From Dryocosmus kuriphilus (taxonomy: Eukaryota > Arthropoda > Insecta > Hymenoptera > Cynipidae), in the NCBI GenBank assembly GCA_038277395.1, contig CM076194.1:114169417-114233416 (forward strand): a DNA stretch of 64,000 nucleotides. Direction: 5' to 3'. The first letter of the stretch is position 1. Each line of letters opens with the position of its first letter. Shown one piece after another: positions 24,179 through 34,715 of this stretch. The notes under the pieces were generated by a model, which saw only the letters and a program-made list of their open reading frames with translations, did no database searches and was not told the origin of the DNA. A program made the position numbers and the translations under genes.

Positions 24179-25130
24179 ACTTTAGGTACGTTATTTCCTC
24201 TCGTTTGAAAACTTGTCAGATGATAGTTAACATGATACTTTAAACAAAAAAATTCAGCTGGCTGTATGCTTTTGAAAAAATGATCAGATTGGATTGCGCT
24301 TTGGCAAACTTCTTTACGGTCCAAAAAAAAGGACGAGTTCGTTAACCAGCGGTTTTTGACCAGTGGTTATGGTTTTATCCATCAAAAACGGTTTTCACAA
24401 AATCAAAAAATCAATTTTACGGCTAAAATATGCGAGATACAAAAAAATTATAATAAACACAGTTGTTCACCTCTCAAAATATCTACACGACACGTAGTTT
24501 TTGAGTTATTCGTGAAATGTGTTATGAAAAATAGAGAAAACCACTTTTCAGCAAAACTATGCAAGATATGAGAAAATACTAACAAGCAGAATTGTACACC
24601 TTGGAAAGAGCTACAAAATTTATTTATAAGACTCATCGTTTTACTTTTAAGAATCGAAATCCTGTATTTTTGGAAAATCACAAAAAAACTTTACCAATCT
24701 ACAATGTGTTTTAAAAAAATGTAATTATCGAGCGCGAAGCGCTAGTGTCATAATGAGAATGTATTCCTTAAGGGCGATAGAGCCTGAAGTAGAATAATTT
24801 CTTTTGTAATTTTTAATTTAAAGGTTTATACGATCCATAAATACCGAGAGCGTAGCGCGAGGTAAATAACCTATCGAGCGCGAAGCGCGAATGTCAACAG
24901 ACGCGCGCCCTAGGCGCGCTCATACTTCGCGCGATGAGAATGTGCCCGCGAAGCGGGCAGATTTTTTTTTTTCATGTTCGTATGAGCAGCTGACGTATAA
25001 TCCACCGCGTTATAGCTTCATTGTACACCTGTTTAAATCATTTCACGAATTATCGGCCGAGAGGAAATGACTGTCAAAAATATGTCGCTGGCTGTCGGAC
25101 TATAAGAAAACTCTAGAGGAAATCTTAGAA
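24179..25130 (-). repeat. Right terminal inverted repeat, interrupted
   Basis: Inverted counterpart of 16820-17138. It is split by a fragment of repeat family R at about 24281-24972. The inner part keeps the tttaggtacgttatttcctc block and the outer part the acaatgaag and gccagcgaca blocks (read on the minus strand). Confidence 0.7.
24281..24972 (+). repeat. Fragment of repeat family R
   Basis: Matches the array at 59-60 kb in the same orientation: the gattgcgctttgg block, the ccagcggtttttgacca block, the poly-A-rich middle and the terminal G+C-rich palindromes. It is 5'-truncated and lacks the trinucleotide tract. It interrupts the right terminal repeat of the large element and so is younger than that element. 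Confidence 0.8.
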
Positions 25131-25699
25131 ATCTTTATCTCTTTATCCAAGTGTGAAGTGTGGAGCGTTACACATAAACTCGGCGAACTCAGGTATCGGT
25201 GATCGTGTAACGAACAACCGACTGAATTTAGCCGAGTGTCTATATATCTCGTCATTTGAATTCTCCTAAAATCATTTGTTAGTGAATTATTCAGAAATTT
25301 CCAAAGTCAGTTGAAATCTTCGAGATCATTTGAATTCTCTTGAAGTCAATGAATTCTTCAGTTAAAATCAAAGTTCTTTTATCTCCATGTAAATATTAAT
25401 ATTTATTGTCATTACTAAATGTAATTATTATGTTTCCACTATAATATTATGAATAATTATTATTTATAAGAGGTTGAGATGCTTATTTTATATTATTTAT
25501 TTATTTTATATTATTTAATAATTATTTATAATATATTAAAATTTCTTAAAACTTTTAAAAATATTGTTTTTGTATTGTAATGAAGAACAATATTTTCAAA
25601 CGTTTAGAAAAAATCTTCCCAGATAGCAAAGCAGTTGGCGCAATCTTTCCTAAAGTTTGCGATGCAAGGTTCAGAAGCTTGCACGGCAAGGTTTAGGAA
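25131..25699. other. Gene-free AT-rich stretch
   Basis: No supported gene. It becomes extremely AT-rich at about 25380-25570. Confidence 0.5.
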
Positions 25700-26025
25700 A
25701 ACTTGTCGCAACTAAGAAAATGTCCGCCATATGGAAATATTTTGAGGAAAGTTTGAGGGAAACTTGCAACTTTTCGCAAGTTTCCCTCAAATATACGATG
25801 CAAGCTTCTCGCAAACTTATGACATGCAAGCTTCTCGCAAACTTACGACATGCAGGTTTCCCTCAAACCATGGACATAGGAATAGTAGGGGACTCGGCAT
25901 CTCGCTGCGGGCGAATGCATCGGATATTTGAGGGAAACTTGCGAAAAGTTGCAAGTTTCCCTCAAACTTGCCTCGCAATGTTTCCATAGAGCAGACATTT
26001 TCATACTTGCGGCAAGTTTGTCGCA
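25700..26025. mobile_element. Fold-back element with nested hairpins
   Basis: Two ~100-bp arms (about 25700-25800 and 25918-26025) are inverted copies of each other. Each arm contains a perfect 16-bp stem, tttgaggg then aaacttgc, paired across an 8-nt loop (25752-25791 and 25927-25966). Between the arms is a direct repeat built on gcaagcttctcgcaaactta. There are no coding features; the frame at 25657-25989 is a by-product of the repeats. Most likely a non-autonomous fold-back or MITE-type transposon. Confidence 0.75.
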
Positions 26026-26289
26026 TATATAGATATACTTATGAAAGGTCTTAAGAGTTCACAAGAGATTTATTCCGGGGTTTTTAGTTATTAAATAAAT
26101 ATGCGTAAAATTTTTTTCGAGCTCTTATATTCATTATAACTTAAAAAGAGTGCAATTTAGAATATAGGTTCATGGACTGTTTTGTTAATAAGACAAAAAT
26201 CTATAACTTTCATGCAAAAAAAAATTTTTTTTGTAATTTTTCATTGCTCAATTTAAGAAAAAAACGCGAAAAACTGTCAAAAAAATAGT
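26026..26289. other. Gene-free stretch before the retroelement
   Basis: AT-rich; no 5' LTR or coding signal for the retroelement was found here. Confidence 0.4.
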
Positions 26290-28602
26290 GTTGTTCACAT
26301 CTGGATCTAGCGGCAGGTTTTCACACAACAGAAACTTGAGAAATCTATTTGAAAGATTACGACAGGTATGATTAAAACTTAATCCCGATAAGTGCGAATT
26401 TTTAAGAAATGAATTGCAATAGTTAGGATACGTGATTACTAAAGAAGGTATTAAACTTAATCCTGACAGGATTATAAAAGTTAAACATTATCCTGCACCT
26501 AGAAATCCAAAGGAAGTCAAACAATTCTTAGGCCTCATTGGATACTACAGAAAATTTATAAAGAATTTCTGAAGACAAGCAAAACGTTTGACGCAATTAA
26601 TAAAAAAGGAAATTGAATTCAAATGGAAACAAAAAGAACAAGATTCGTTCCAAGGAACGAAGAATTTATTAGTTAAAGCACCAATTTTACAATACTCAGA
26701 TTGGAACAAAGAATGCAGATGCATTATCAAGGATTCATAATGATACGATTATGATGACACAAGATGAAATTGAAGAGGCAATTGAAAATCCAAAAGAAAT
26801 CAGCGGTAAAGACGAAAGCGAAATTAAGAATCTTATGAAAGAAGAAAAAACTTTGAAATTCACAACGAAACTAAGAGAAGCAAAACAGAAAATACTGTAA
26901 TCAAGAGGAACAGCTATTAGGATTGAAGCAGGAGATGAAAAAGAAGAAGAACTTGAATATATGACTAAAGAAAAAGAATAAAAGTAGAAAAATTCTTTAA
27001 AATAATAGCAGCAGCTAATCCAGTAATAAAAGGATATTTTAACATGGGAGTTGCGACACCGGTTGCGGAAACTCAAAAGTTCCTTAGTCCTATTAGAGAT
27101 AAGGACTTCTTGTGGACAATAAAAGCATATGGAACAAGAAACACATTTAAGGAAAACAGATTTGAGGTAATAATAAGGAAATTCAATCCATAAACCAAAG
27201 TCCAATGAATTGAACAACTACCAACAGAAATAGGAACTATAATAAAAATAACTATTATTAAACCTAGAATTCTAAATCAACTCATTGTACGAGACGAATT
27301 TGGTCCTACAAGAATAAAGGAAATCTACATAACTAACAAAGAAATAGAGGATGACACGCGTACAAGGATCTCTTTTCAAACTCCAACTACACGTTTTGAA
27401 GATTTCTTACAAGACCAATTAGACGAATCAATAATCAGAATCTTATACGAAGAAATAGAACAAAATAACCTTAAACGATTACTTGTTAAAACTTGGAATG
27501 GAGAAAATCAAACGATCTATCTAATAAAAATAAATGAAGAAACCAACAGATCAAAAGTTATTCGTGAAGCGCATGAAGATATCTTAGGTGGACATTATAC
27601 GGTAAAGATATTACAGCCAGAAGAATAAGAAATGTAGCAAATTGGCCTAATATTACTAAAGACGTAGAAAATTATATAGAAAGTTGCATAGTGTGTCAAA
27701 AATATAAATGGGGAAAACTTGATACCTCATATAATATTCCTGATATACCAGAAGCTCCTAATGACAAAATAAGTATAGATCTTATGGGATCTATTAAAAC
27801 AACAGATAATAAAAATGAATACGTTGTTGTAATACAGGATTATTTAACATGATTCCTAGCATTAGAACCAATATCTAGGAAAACGCCCGAGAATGTTATA
27901 AAAGCATTTTAGAATGGATGGTTACGAACCAATGGAAAATCAAGAGAACTCCTAACTGACAATGGTTCAGAATTCATGACAAAAGAATTCCAAAAGCTTA
28001 TTAAAGAATTAAAAATAAAACATCCTACGACTACGATATATCATTCACAAAGTAATGGAAAAAATGAAAGGTCTCATGGAAAAATCATGGAATTTATATC
28101 CATGCATACTAAAGATTTAAAAAGTTGGGATAATGAACTCAATAAAGCACCTATAACTTACAACATGATGTTCAATCTCATTTTAGGATACACTTCTTAT
28201 GAATTACACTTTGGGAGAAAAGCAAGAGAAATTTATGAAGAACAAAAAGCACATTATGAAAAATTGCAACAACAAAAATTACTTAATGAAAATAAATTAA
28301 TTGAAGCACGCGAAAAAATAAATGAAATTCAAAAGCAACAAGTAAAACAAAATTTAAAAAAACATTTTAAAATAGGATAGTTAGTTTTGCAAAGAAATTA
28401 TATGAGAACAAAGGGAACTAAAAAATGGATAGGACCTTTTAAGATTATAAAAATAAGTCCCACATGTTGTACATTACAAAATGGAAGTCGTGTACATAAA
28501 GATGATCTTAAACAATTTATTACAGATGAAGATCGCAATTTGGATATTAATACTAGCAATGATAATCAACAACAAGCACAAGTAGAGATTAAGAACATTT
28601 AA
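26290..28602 (+). pseudogene. Errantivirus/gypsy-type pol remnant (RT end, integrase)
   Basis: Starts abruptly inside reverse transcriptase. The thumb-proximal block has LNPDKCEF, LGYVITKEGI and QFLGLIGYYRKFIKNF (26380-26570), and ILQYSDW ends it. Most of RNase H is missing, because the sequence jumps to NADALSRIHND near 26715. An H2C2 zinc-binding region ends in CIVCQKYK (about 27690). The integrase core follows with catalytic residues in SIDLMG, LLTDNGSEF and NERSHG (27770-28080). The last open piece (28387-28602) has KKWIGPFKIIKI, the usual integrase C-terminal motif. Stops and frameshifts occur throughout, for example near 26570, 27200, 27630, 27850 and 27910. Gag and protease are absent. 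This is an inactive endogenous copy. Confidence 0.85.
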
Positions 28603-28619
28603 GAAAATCTCTACAAAGA

Positions 28620-30184
28620 AGAATTAGGTAAAGCAATCATACACGACGAACAATGGAAATTATTCATTGGAATAAACTTAACAAATACACATGAAAGAAT
28701 GAGCACAATTAACATACTACAAGACCTTTTACATCAGAATTGTAACAACAAATATATACTCTTAAATACTTTTAATAGTATGATTTCTAGATATAACAGA
28801 TTAAAACAAAAAGAAATATTGGTCCACAATATTATGGGAAAAACTCGTTTTAAGAGAGGAGGATTATTCAATTTTGTGGGAGAAGTCTCTAAAACTCTTT
28901 TCGGAACAGTTTCTCAGGGAGAACTAGATCAAATAAATCTAGAATTTGATTATACTTACGAAGATATCCGTAAATAAAATCAAGTTATCCAAAATAATAC
29001 AAAAGTTATCAAAATGATATTAGACAGTTCTTCATAAGATTATAAAGGAATAAACGACATACTAATAGCTGGAAATAAGGCATTGGAGAACCTTACTGAT
29101 ACAAATGGAAGAAATATTATTCTCCAAGACAGAATGACAATCATGGAAATCCTCGTTACTGAAATGAAAGAAGATTTGAATACTGCTTTATCAGCCATAA
29201 ACCTTGGTAAGCATGATATAATAGATTCTACAATTCTGACACCAACAATACTCAAAAACACAATATGAAGTTTTGAAAAAGAACATAAAACAAAATATAA
29301 TTTCCAAGGAATAGATATTAATTATCAGAGTATAATTGACTCCAGTGAAGTTAAAAACACGACTAAAACAGACATTCTTATTTATTTAATTAATTTACCT
29401 GTAATGAACACAGAATAATTAAACATTGAAAGATTTATTACAGTCCCACAGAAAAATAAAAATAACGTTTTCATCAATACAATACTTGACCATGAATACC
29501 TAATGACTGGACGTTATACCTGTGTACCTACTACGCTAGAAGAAATTGACAAATGTAAATTAATAGGTGCTACCAGAATATGTAAAAGAAATCAACCTAA
29601 CTTCATAACTTACCAGCAAAACACTTGCGACTCAGTAGCATTAAATCCACACTCAAAAGGGAAATGTAAAATAACACCCTTTATTCTACAAAAAGAGACC
29701 TATATGAAAGTCACTCAAGGATATATAATGATATTTATTAATGTAGAACGAGTTGATATATTATATGTACAAATAAACCATTAGATTCACAAACCCTACA
29801 ACCAGGCTCTTATATAATCACCGAAAATAATTGTAAATTAATGACAGTCCGCCTATCTCTTAAAATTAATAATGAAAATTGAACATTACAAAATACTATG
29901 TATCAAATATAACTTATCCAATCGATTTACCAGATTTAAGCCTACTAAAGGAAAGGCTAATTACATTACCCAATATAATTGATCAAAATACTATTAAAGA
30001 AACACAGTTAAGTTTAGACAACGCACTAAACACCTTAGACGATATTCAACGACACAAAAGAACTAAAAATTGCAAGGGAACTGCTTCAGAATGGTTAAAG
30101 AATATCGGATATGGGTGTATAGGATTAAGTCACCCCTTTATGAAAATGTTAGGCTATGCTGGTTTTCTAAAGTTGTCTACTTAA
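28620..30184 (+). pseudogene. Env-like gene remnant of the errantivirus
   Basis: Lies directly after pol, in the env position of insect errantiviruses. The piece at 28699-28977 contains a basic furin-type cleavage motif (RFKR) followed at once by a glycine- and phenylalanine-rich hydrophobic segment. That is the arrangement of baculovirus F-like envelope proteins, which are class I membrane fusion proteins. Further open pieces at 29083-29268, 29503-29784 (cysteine-rich) and 29879-30184 are separated by stops and frameshifts. No clear C-terminal membrane anchor remains. The gene is dead. Confidence 0.7.
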
Positions 30185-30189
30185 AAGTT

Positions 30190-30655
30190 CATCGATCGTT
30201 GACCTATGCAGACGATAATTTGGAGCAGTGCACCAAATTTTATTATGGTCGCAGGAATGCGAAATATATAAAATGGTCTATTACCTAAAAAGCCCTTGAG
30301 GCCGGAGCTTAAGGCATTTCGTCAATAACGCCGGGCTTTATATTTATGATGTTAAGAAAACGTACTATGCATAATACCTTGCTCTCCCTTAATATTTCGT
30401 CAATAACATATTAAGAAACTACTATGCATAATACCTTGCTCTCCTGACATTTGGTCAGTATTAGAAACTGTTATGCATAATCATCTAACATATAAGTAGG
30501 CTCCGAAAACTTGAGAGGTCAGTAGAGGACATAAGCATGTAGACGATTCAATTTTATAGTAATGAAGTTAGTAAACGTCATGAAGATTAGAAGTGAAATA
30601 TAAATAAATTGTGAAAATATAAATCAATACTAAAGTTATTTTGAGAATAATCTCG
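30190..30655 (+). repeat. Probable 3' LTR of the errantivirus
   Basis: The non-coding segment after env holds two copies of a ~60-bp tandem unit containing actatgcataataccttgc, a TATA box and an initiator (see the separate entry). No matching 5' LTR is present, so the limits are approximate and the identification rests on position and promoter content. Confidence 0.5.
30491..30525 (+). promoter_or_regulatory. Core promoter in the putative LTR
   Basis: TATAAG at 30491 and TCAGT at 30519-30523 place the initiator A about 30 bp downstream of the TATA box. This is the spacing of an arthropod RNA polymerase II core promoter. Confidence 0.55.
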
Positions 30656-30967
30656 TTTGTGATGTAAATAATTAAAAATATTCATAAAAATATGTCTTGT
30701 AATCCTACTAATGAATACAAAAAAATATATTTTTTATGCGCATAAAAAACGCGAGTATGTATCTTTGGAAAGGAAAAGGAATTTTGTTTTGCGTTTTAAA
30801 GTACAAAGAAATAAATGCAAAATTTAGCTTTTTTAGCCTGTATTATGGTAATATAATTTTTTATTATTCTTATATACATATACGCATATACAATTGGTAT
30901 GAACAGTATTATAACCTCTCAGAAAAAATGCCTAAATGTAAATTTGCAATATGTAAGTATACAAATG
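30656..30967. other. Gene-free AT-rich stretch
   Basis: No supported feature. An open frame from 30736 runs into the repeat at 30968 and has no recognisable domain. Confidence 0.4.
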
Positions 30968-32215
30968 AAAAAAAAAATCTGCCCGCTTCGCGGGCACATT
31001 CTCATCGCGCGCTAGGCGCGCCGCGCTTCGCGCGAAGTATAAGCGCGTCTAGGGCGCGCGTCTGTTGGTACTCGCGCTTCGCGCTTGATAGGTTATTTAC
31101 CTCGCGATACGCGCTCGGTATTTATGGATCGTATAAACCTTTAAATTAAAAATTACAAAAGAAATTATTTTACTTAAGGCTCTATCGCCCTTAAGGAAAA
31201 CATTCTCATCATGACACTCGCGCTTCGCGCTCGACAATTACATTTTTTTAAAACACATTGGAGATTGGTAAAGTTTTTTTGTGATTTTCCAAATTTTCTC
31301 AATACATGATTTCGATTCTTAAAAGTAAAACGATGATTCTTATAAATAAATTTTGTAGCTCTTTCCAAGGTGAACAATTGTGCTTGTTAATATTTTCTCA
31401 TATCTTGCATAGTTTTGCTGAAAAGTGGTTTCCTTTATATTTCATAATATATTTCACGAATAACTCAAAAACTACGCGTCTGTTCAAAAAAATGGAAGAG
31501 AGCAAATTTGTAGATCTTTTTGAGGCGAACGAACAACTTTGTTGATTATTATTTTTCTGTATCTTGCATAGTTTGGCGGAAAATTTGAAATTTTTTATTT
31601 TGAATAACGTTTTATCGATTAAAACAAAAACCGTGCATTTTATCAAAAAATGGTTGAAGCAAAATTTGTAGATCTTTTTAAATTGAACAACTTTGTTCTT
31701 TACCATTTTTTTGTATCTTGAATATTTTGGCGGGAAACCAGATTTTTTAAATATTAATAGCGTTTTCTTGAATAAAACAAAAACCGTCGATTTTATCAAA
31801 AAACGGTTAGGACAAAATTTGTAGATTTTTCTGAGGTGAACAATTTTACTTTCTTACATTTTTTTTGTATCTCATAGTTTAGCCAGAAAATGGATTTTTT
31901 TATTTTGTGAAAACCGTTTTTGATGGATAAAACCGTAACCGTTGGACAAAAACCGCTGGTTAACGAACTCGTCCTTTCTTTTTACCCCTTAAAGAAGTGT
32001 ACCGAAGTGCACTCCAATCCGATTAGTCCTTCGAAAGTTATCGTGTTCACAGACTACGACGACGACAACGACAACGACGACGACGAGGAGGACGACAACG
32101 ACAGACAGACACCAACGTAAAACATGTTTTTTCGGATTCAGGGGGTCATGAAACATCGACATTTCATGAAATCCGCGAAAGTCAGTTTTCACATAAAACT
32201 AATGCCTTCTCATTG
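30968..32215 (-). repeat. Repeat family R, copy in inverted orientation
   Basis: Reverse-complement copy of the unit seen at 58986-60215. It starts with the G+C-rich palindromes (30972-31230). It then has ~120-bp sub-repeats built on variants of tgtatcttgcatagttt and aaaacaaaaaccgt. It ends with the atggataaaaccgtaac frame (31920-32120), a GAC/GAC-type trinucleotide run (32056-32104) and the gaaatccgcgaaagtcag block. Confidence 0.85.
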
Positions 32216-33005
32216 AGATGAGAATGTAAAAAGAAATTTACGTTTTAGATATAATTTCATTGATTGGTGAGCGCGACAAACGTGATGAGAATGCGCCTGA
32301 GTAGCGGGCAGATTTTTCAATAACTTTTAATAACTTTTTATTGACTGTATAGTAATGTATTTTTTGATTAAAAGAACAGTATTATACGTTTAATGAAGAA
32401 AGTATGGGTTGTATGAAAAAATGGTTTCAAGAGAATTTGTAGGTCTTTGGAAAGTGAATATAATTCTGCTTCTTGATATTTTCACGTATCTCGCATACTT
32501 TTGCGGAAAAGTGGATTTTTTTTATATGAATTAACATATTTCACGAATAACTTAAACACCCTGCGTCTTTTCGAGAAAATGGTATGGACTAAATGTGAAG
32601 ATATTTTTGAGCTGAACAACTTCGTTTATTATGATTTTTTCGTATCTTGCATATTTTGGCGGGAAATTTGAATTTTTGATTTTTAGAAAGAATTTATTAT
32701 GGATAAAACCAGAACCATTGGTCAAAACCCGCTGGTTGTCGAACTCGTCCTTACTTTTTACGCCTTGAAGAAGTACGCAAAAGCGCAATCCAATCCGATT
32801 AGTCCTTCGAAAGTTATCGTGCTAACAGACTACGACAACAACGACGACAACGACGACGACAGCGACAACGACAACGACAGACAGACACCAACGTAAAACC
32901 TGTTTTTTTTTCGGATTTAGGGGATCATGAAACGTCGAGATTTCATGAAATCCGCGAAAGTCAGTTTTCACATAAAACTAATACCTCCTCATTGAGATGA
33001 GAATG
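32216..33005 (-). repeat. Repeat family R, second inverted copy (short-tail type)
   Basis: Contains the gcgcctgagtagcgggcag block in place of the G+C-rich palindromes, shortened sub-repeats, the frame at 32699-32896 and another GAC-rich run (32835-32880). It corresponds to the 1101-bp units at 61-64 kb but carries internal deletions. Confidence 0.85.
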
Positions 33006-33550
33006 TAATTATAAAATTCAATTTTTCGTAAGCATACATCATTAAAATATTAATTTATATTTTTGCAACAAATTAATCCTTCAATTATGAAAATGAATTT
33101 TTCCAAAAATAATAATTTGTGGACAGATCAAGGATTAAATATAGTCTGTTAAGCAGATTATAAAAAATAGGTACTTGTAAATTTTAATTTATAACAGTTT
33201 ACAAACAAAAAAAGTATGAAATTAATTTTTTCGAAAAATTTCATAAATTACATCCTTCAATAGAAGTACGTACAAAAATTAACCCTTACATTATAAAAAT
33301 AAATTTCTTGGCAGAAATAAATTTATAGTTTATTTTCAGCTTGAGGCTTCATGTATTTCTTTTTGCATTGAAAGATTAAAAGTTTGTAATTTATAACTAC
33401 TGAAAGGGGCCCCAAGATTATGCATGCATCGCACTGATCTCTGTGTGTACCGGGACCCAAAATTTATATCGCCAAACCTGGATCCAAGATGGTAGATTTG
33501 GAGGTAGATTGGTGAGCTCTCGCCCGGTGAAGACTCATGCCTTCTCCTTA
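33006..33550. other. Gene-free stretch
   Basis: No supported gene. The first half is AT-rich; the second half becomes less so as the hairpin array approaches. Confidence 0.4.
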
Positions 33551-33553
33551 TCG

Positions 33554-33997
33554 ATAGGCGCTCGTATAGCAGGCAGGGGTAGGTGCTCCTACGCTTGCCA
33601 TTCTCCAAGACCCCTCTCCGCCTAGACGATGGTGTACGATTTTCGTGATCGATAGGCGCTCCTATGTTATGCCAATCCAGCACAAATGTCAACTAATGGG
33701 TGCCCCCATAGTTGCCATTTACCGACAGAAACCGGCATTACCGACCGACTGACAAAAGGTGTACCGCTTTCGTAATCAATGGGCGCCCCCATGGTTACCC
33801 AAACCTGACACAAAATGTTAACTGATAGGTGCTCCTATAGTTAACATTTCTTACCGTCCGGAAACCGATCCTTCCCCAATTGTTTATGCTAAATCAAAAT
33901 ACACAATATATGGGAGTTGGTTCGCACCCGACAGGCGCTCCTGTCCTGTGGATGCGAATTCGACCGACACGAGTACTAACCAATGGGGCGCCCCTAT
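33554..33997. repeat. Array of eight hairpin-forming palindromes
   Basis: Short palindromes occur at 33554-33567, 33579-33592, 33652-33665, 33696-33709, 33779-33792, 33825-33838, 33931-33944 and 33983-33997. Examples are ataggcgctcctat, gtaggtgctcctac, atgggtgcccccat and acaggcgctcctgt. The stem bases change in pairs between copies. The stretch 33632-33880 consists of two ~125-bp units, each with two palindromes. In the second unit one hairpin extends to about 16 paired bases per arm (left arm from aaatgttaact, right arm ending agttaacattt). The array lies immediately outside the left end of the Polinton. Its function is unknown. Confidence 0.75.
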
Positions 33998-34038
33998 GGC
34001 TGCTGCTTACCCGTATAGTGAAGAGATACATGTCCATA

Positions 34039-34715
34039 AGTAGTTATGCAGGGGGGTTTCTGGACCACGATTCCTACCTTACCGGCTTCGAGGCCGTTCG
34101 AGAGCTGAAGTGGTTCATTTCCGTGCTAAGCTTCTAGAATGTTCGATGTGACGTCACTAAGCACGAAATTGGCGAAAACAACTTCCCCTTCCCCCTCCAA
34201 TCCCTCTATCGCCCATAAATTTCTAGAATGTTCTCGATGATATCATTTACTACGCAATTGCGAGACACGAAATTGATGAAAAACAACTTCCCCTTCCCCC
34301 TCCAACCATTCTAACGTCCATCAGTTTCTAGAAATTTGCGCGATGATCTCATTAAATTACGTATCAAAACGTTGAATTTGGGACGCGTCTGAACCTGTAA
34401 AAAATTCTAGAACCTTAGGAGAAAGAGGGAAATCTCTCTCGCTTTCTCTCTCTTTCCATTAGCTTCCAGAAAATATGCATGATGATATCATTATACTATA
34501 CGCAATGGCAAGACATGAAATTGTCGAAAAAAACTCTCCCTTCCCCCTCCCCCTTCTAACCTTCATCAGCTTCTAGAAATTTGCGCGATGATCTCACTAA
34601 ACTACATTTCAAAAACGTTAAATTGCAGACGTGTCTAGACGTGTAGAAAATTTTAGAACTTTAGTATAAAGAGGAAGATGCATTGATAGACAAAGATAGT
34701 ACCTGCATTAATCAT
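34039..34715 (+). repeat. Left terminal inverted repeat of the Polinton
   Basis: About 677 bp that match 56850-57444 in inverted orientation. It contains three or four internal variants of a ~90-bp module with ttctagaa, gatgatatcat and a ccttccccctcc tract. The match ends after gacaaagatagtacct. Confidence 0.92.
34132..34233 (+). promoter_or_regulatory. Heat-shock-element-like motifs in the left TIR
   Basis: TTCTAGAATGTTC at 34132-34144 and again at 34221-34233. Each is a perfect nTTCnnGAAnnTTCn trimer, the consensus for heat-shock-factor binding. The mirrored copies in the right repeat are at 57250-57262 and 57339-57351. Binding is inference from the motif only. Confidence 0.5.

Larger units (their letters stand above)
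16820..25130 (-). mobile_element. Large TIR-bounded element carrying a multi-copy HEEVDTK-family gene
   Basis: The ends of this ~8.3-kb segment are inverted copies of each other. Outer blocks match around atagtcc, gccagcgaca, ctcggcc and acaatgaagc (left 16852-16955, right 25104-25030). Inner blocks match around agccagctga and gaggaaataacgtacctaa (left 17050-17138, right 24179-24265). The element encloses one spliced minus-strand gene remnant (17486-23800). Later insertions are a 1296-bp mariner and a ~690-bp fragment of repeat family R in the right terminal repeat; without them it is ~6.3 kb. Exact tips and the target duplication could not be fixed. A DNA transposon whose main gene is this family is the simplest reading. 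A segmental inverted duplication around a gene is the alternative. Confidence 0.65.

Noticed and set aside
24729..24972. Possible CRISPR-like or bacterial REP-like repeats because of gcgaagcgc strings
   Set aside because: No regular spacers, and the cluster is a fixed tail of repeat R found at three places in this eukaryotic sequence.
26735..27217. 160-codon minus-strand frame rich in Phe, Ser and Tyr
   Set aside because: Antisense of the A-rich pol remnant; composition reflects strand bias, not a membrane protein.
30736..31149. 137-codon plus frame with MPKCKFAICKY, resembling a zinc-finger start
   Set aside because: It runs straight into repeat R and lacks the remaining ligands of a THAP or other finger; kept as non-coding.
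31989..32192. Minus-strand valine-rich frame over the trinucleotide run
   Set aside because: It is the complement of the GAC repeat and is not shared by other R copies.
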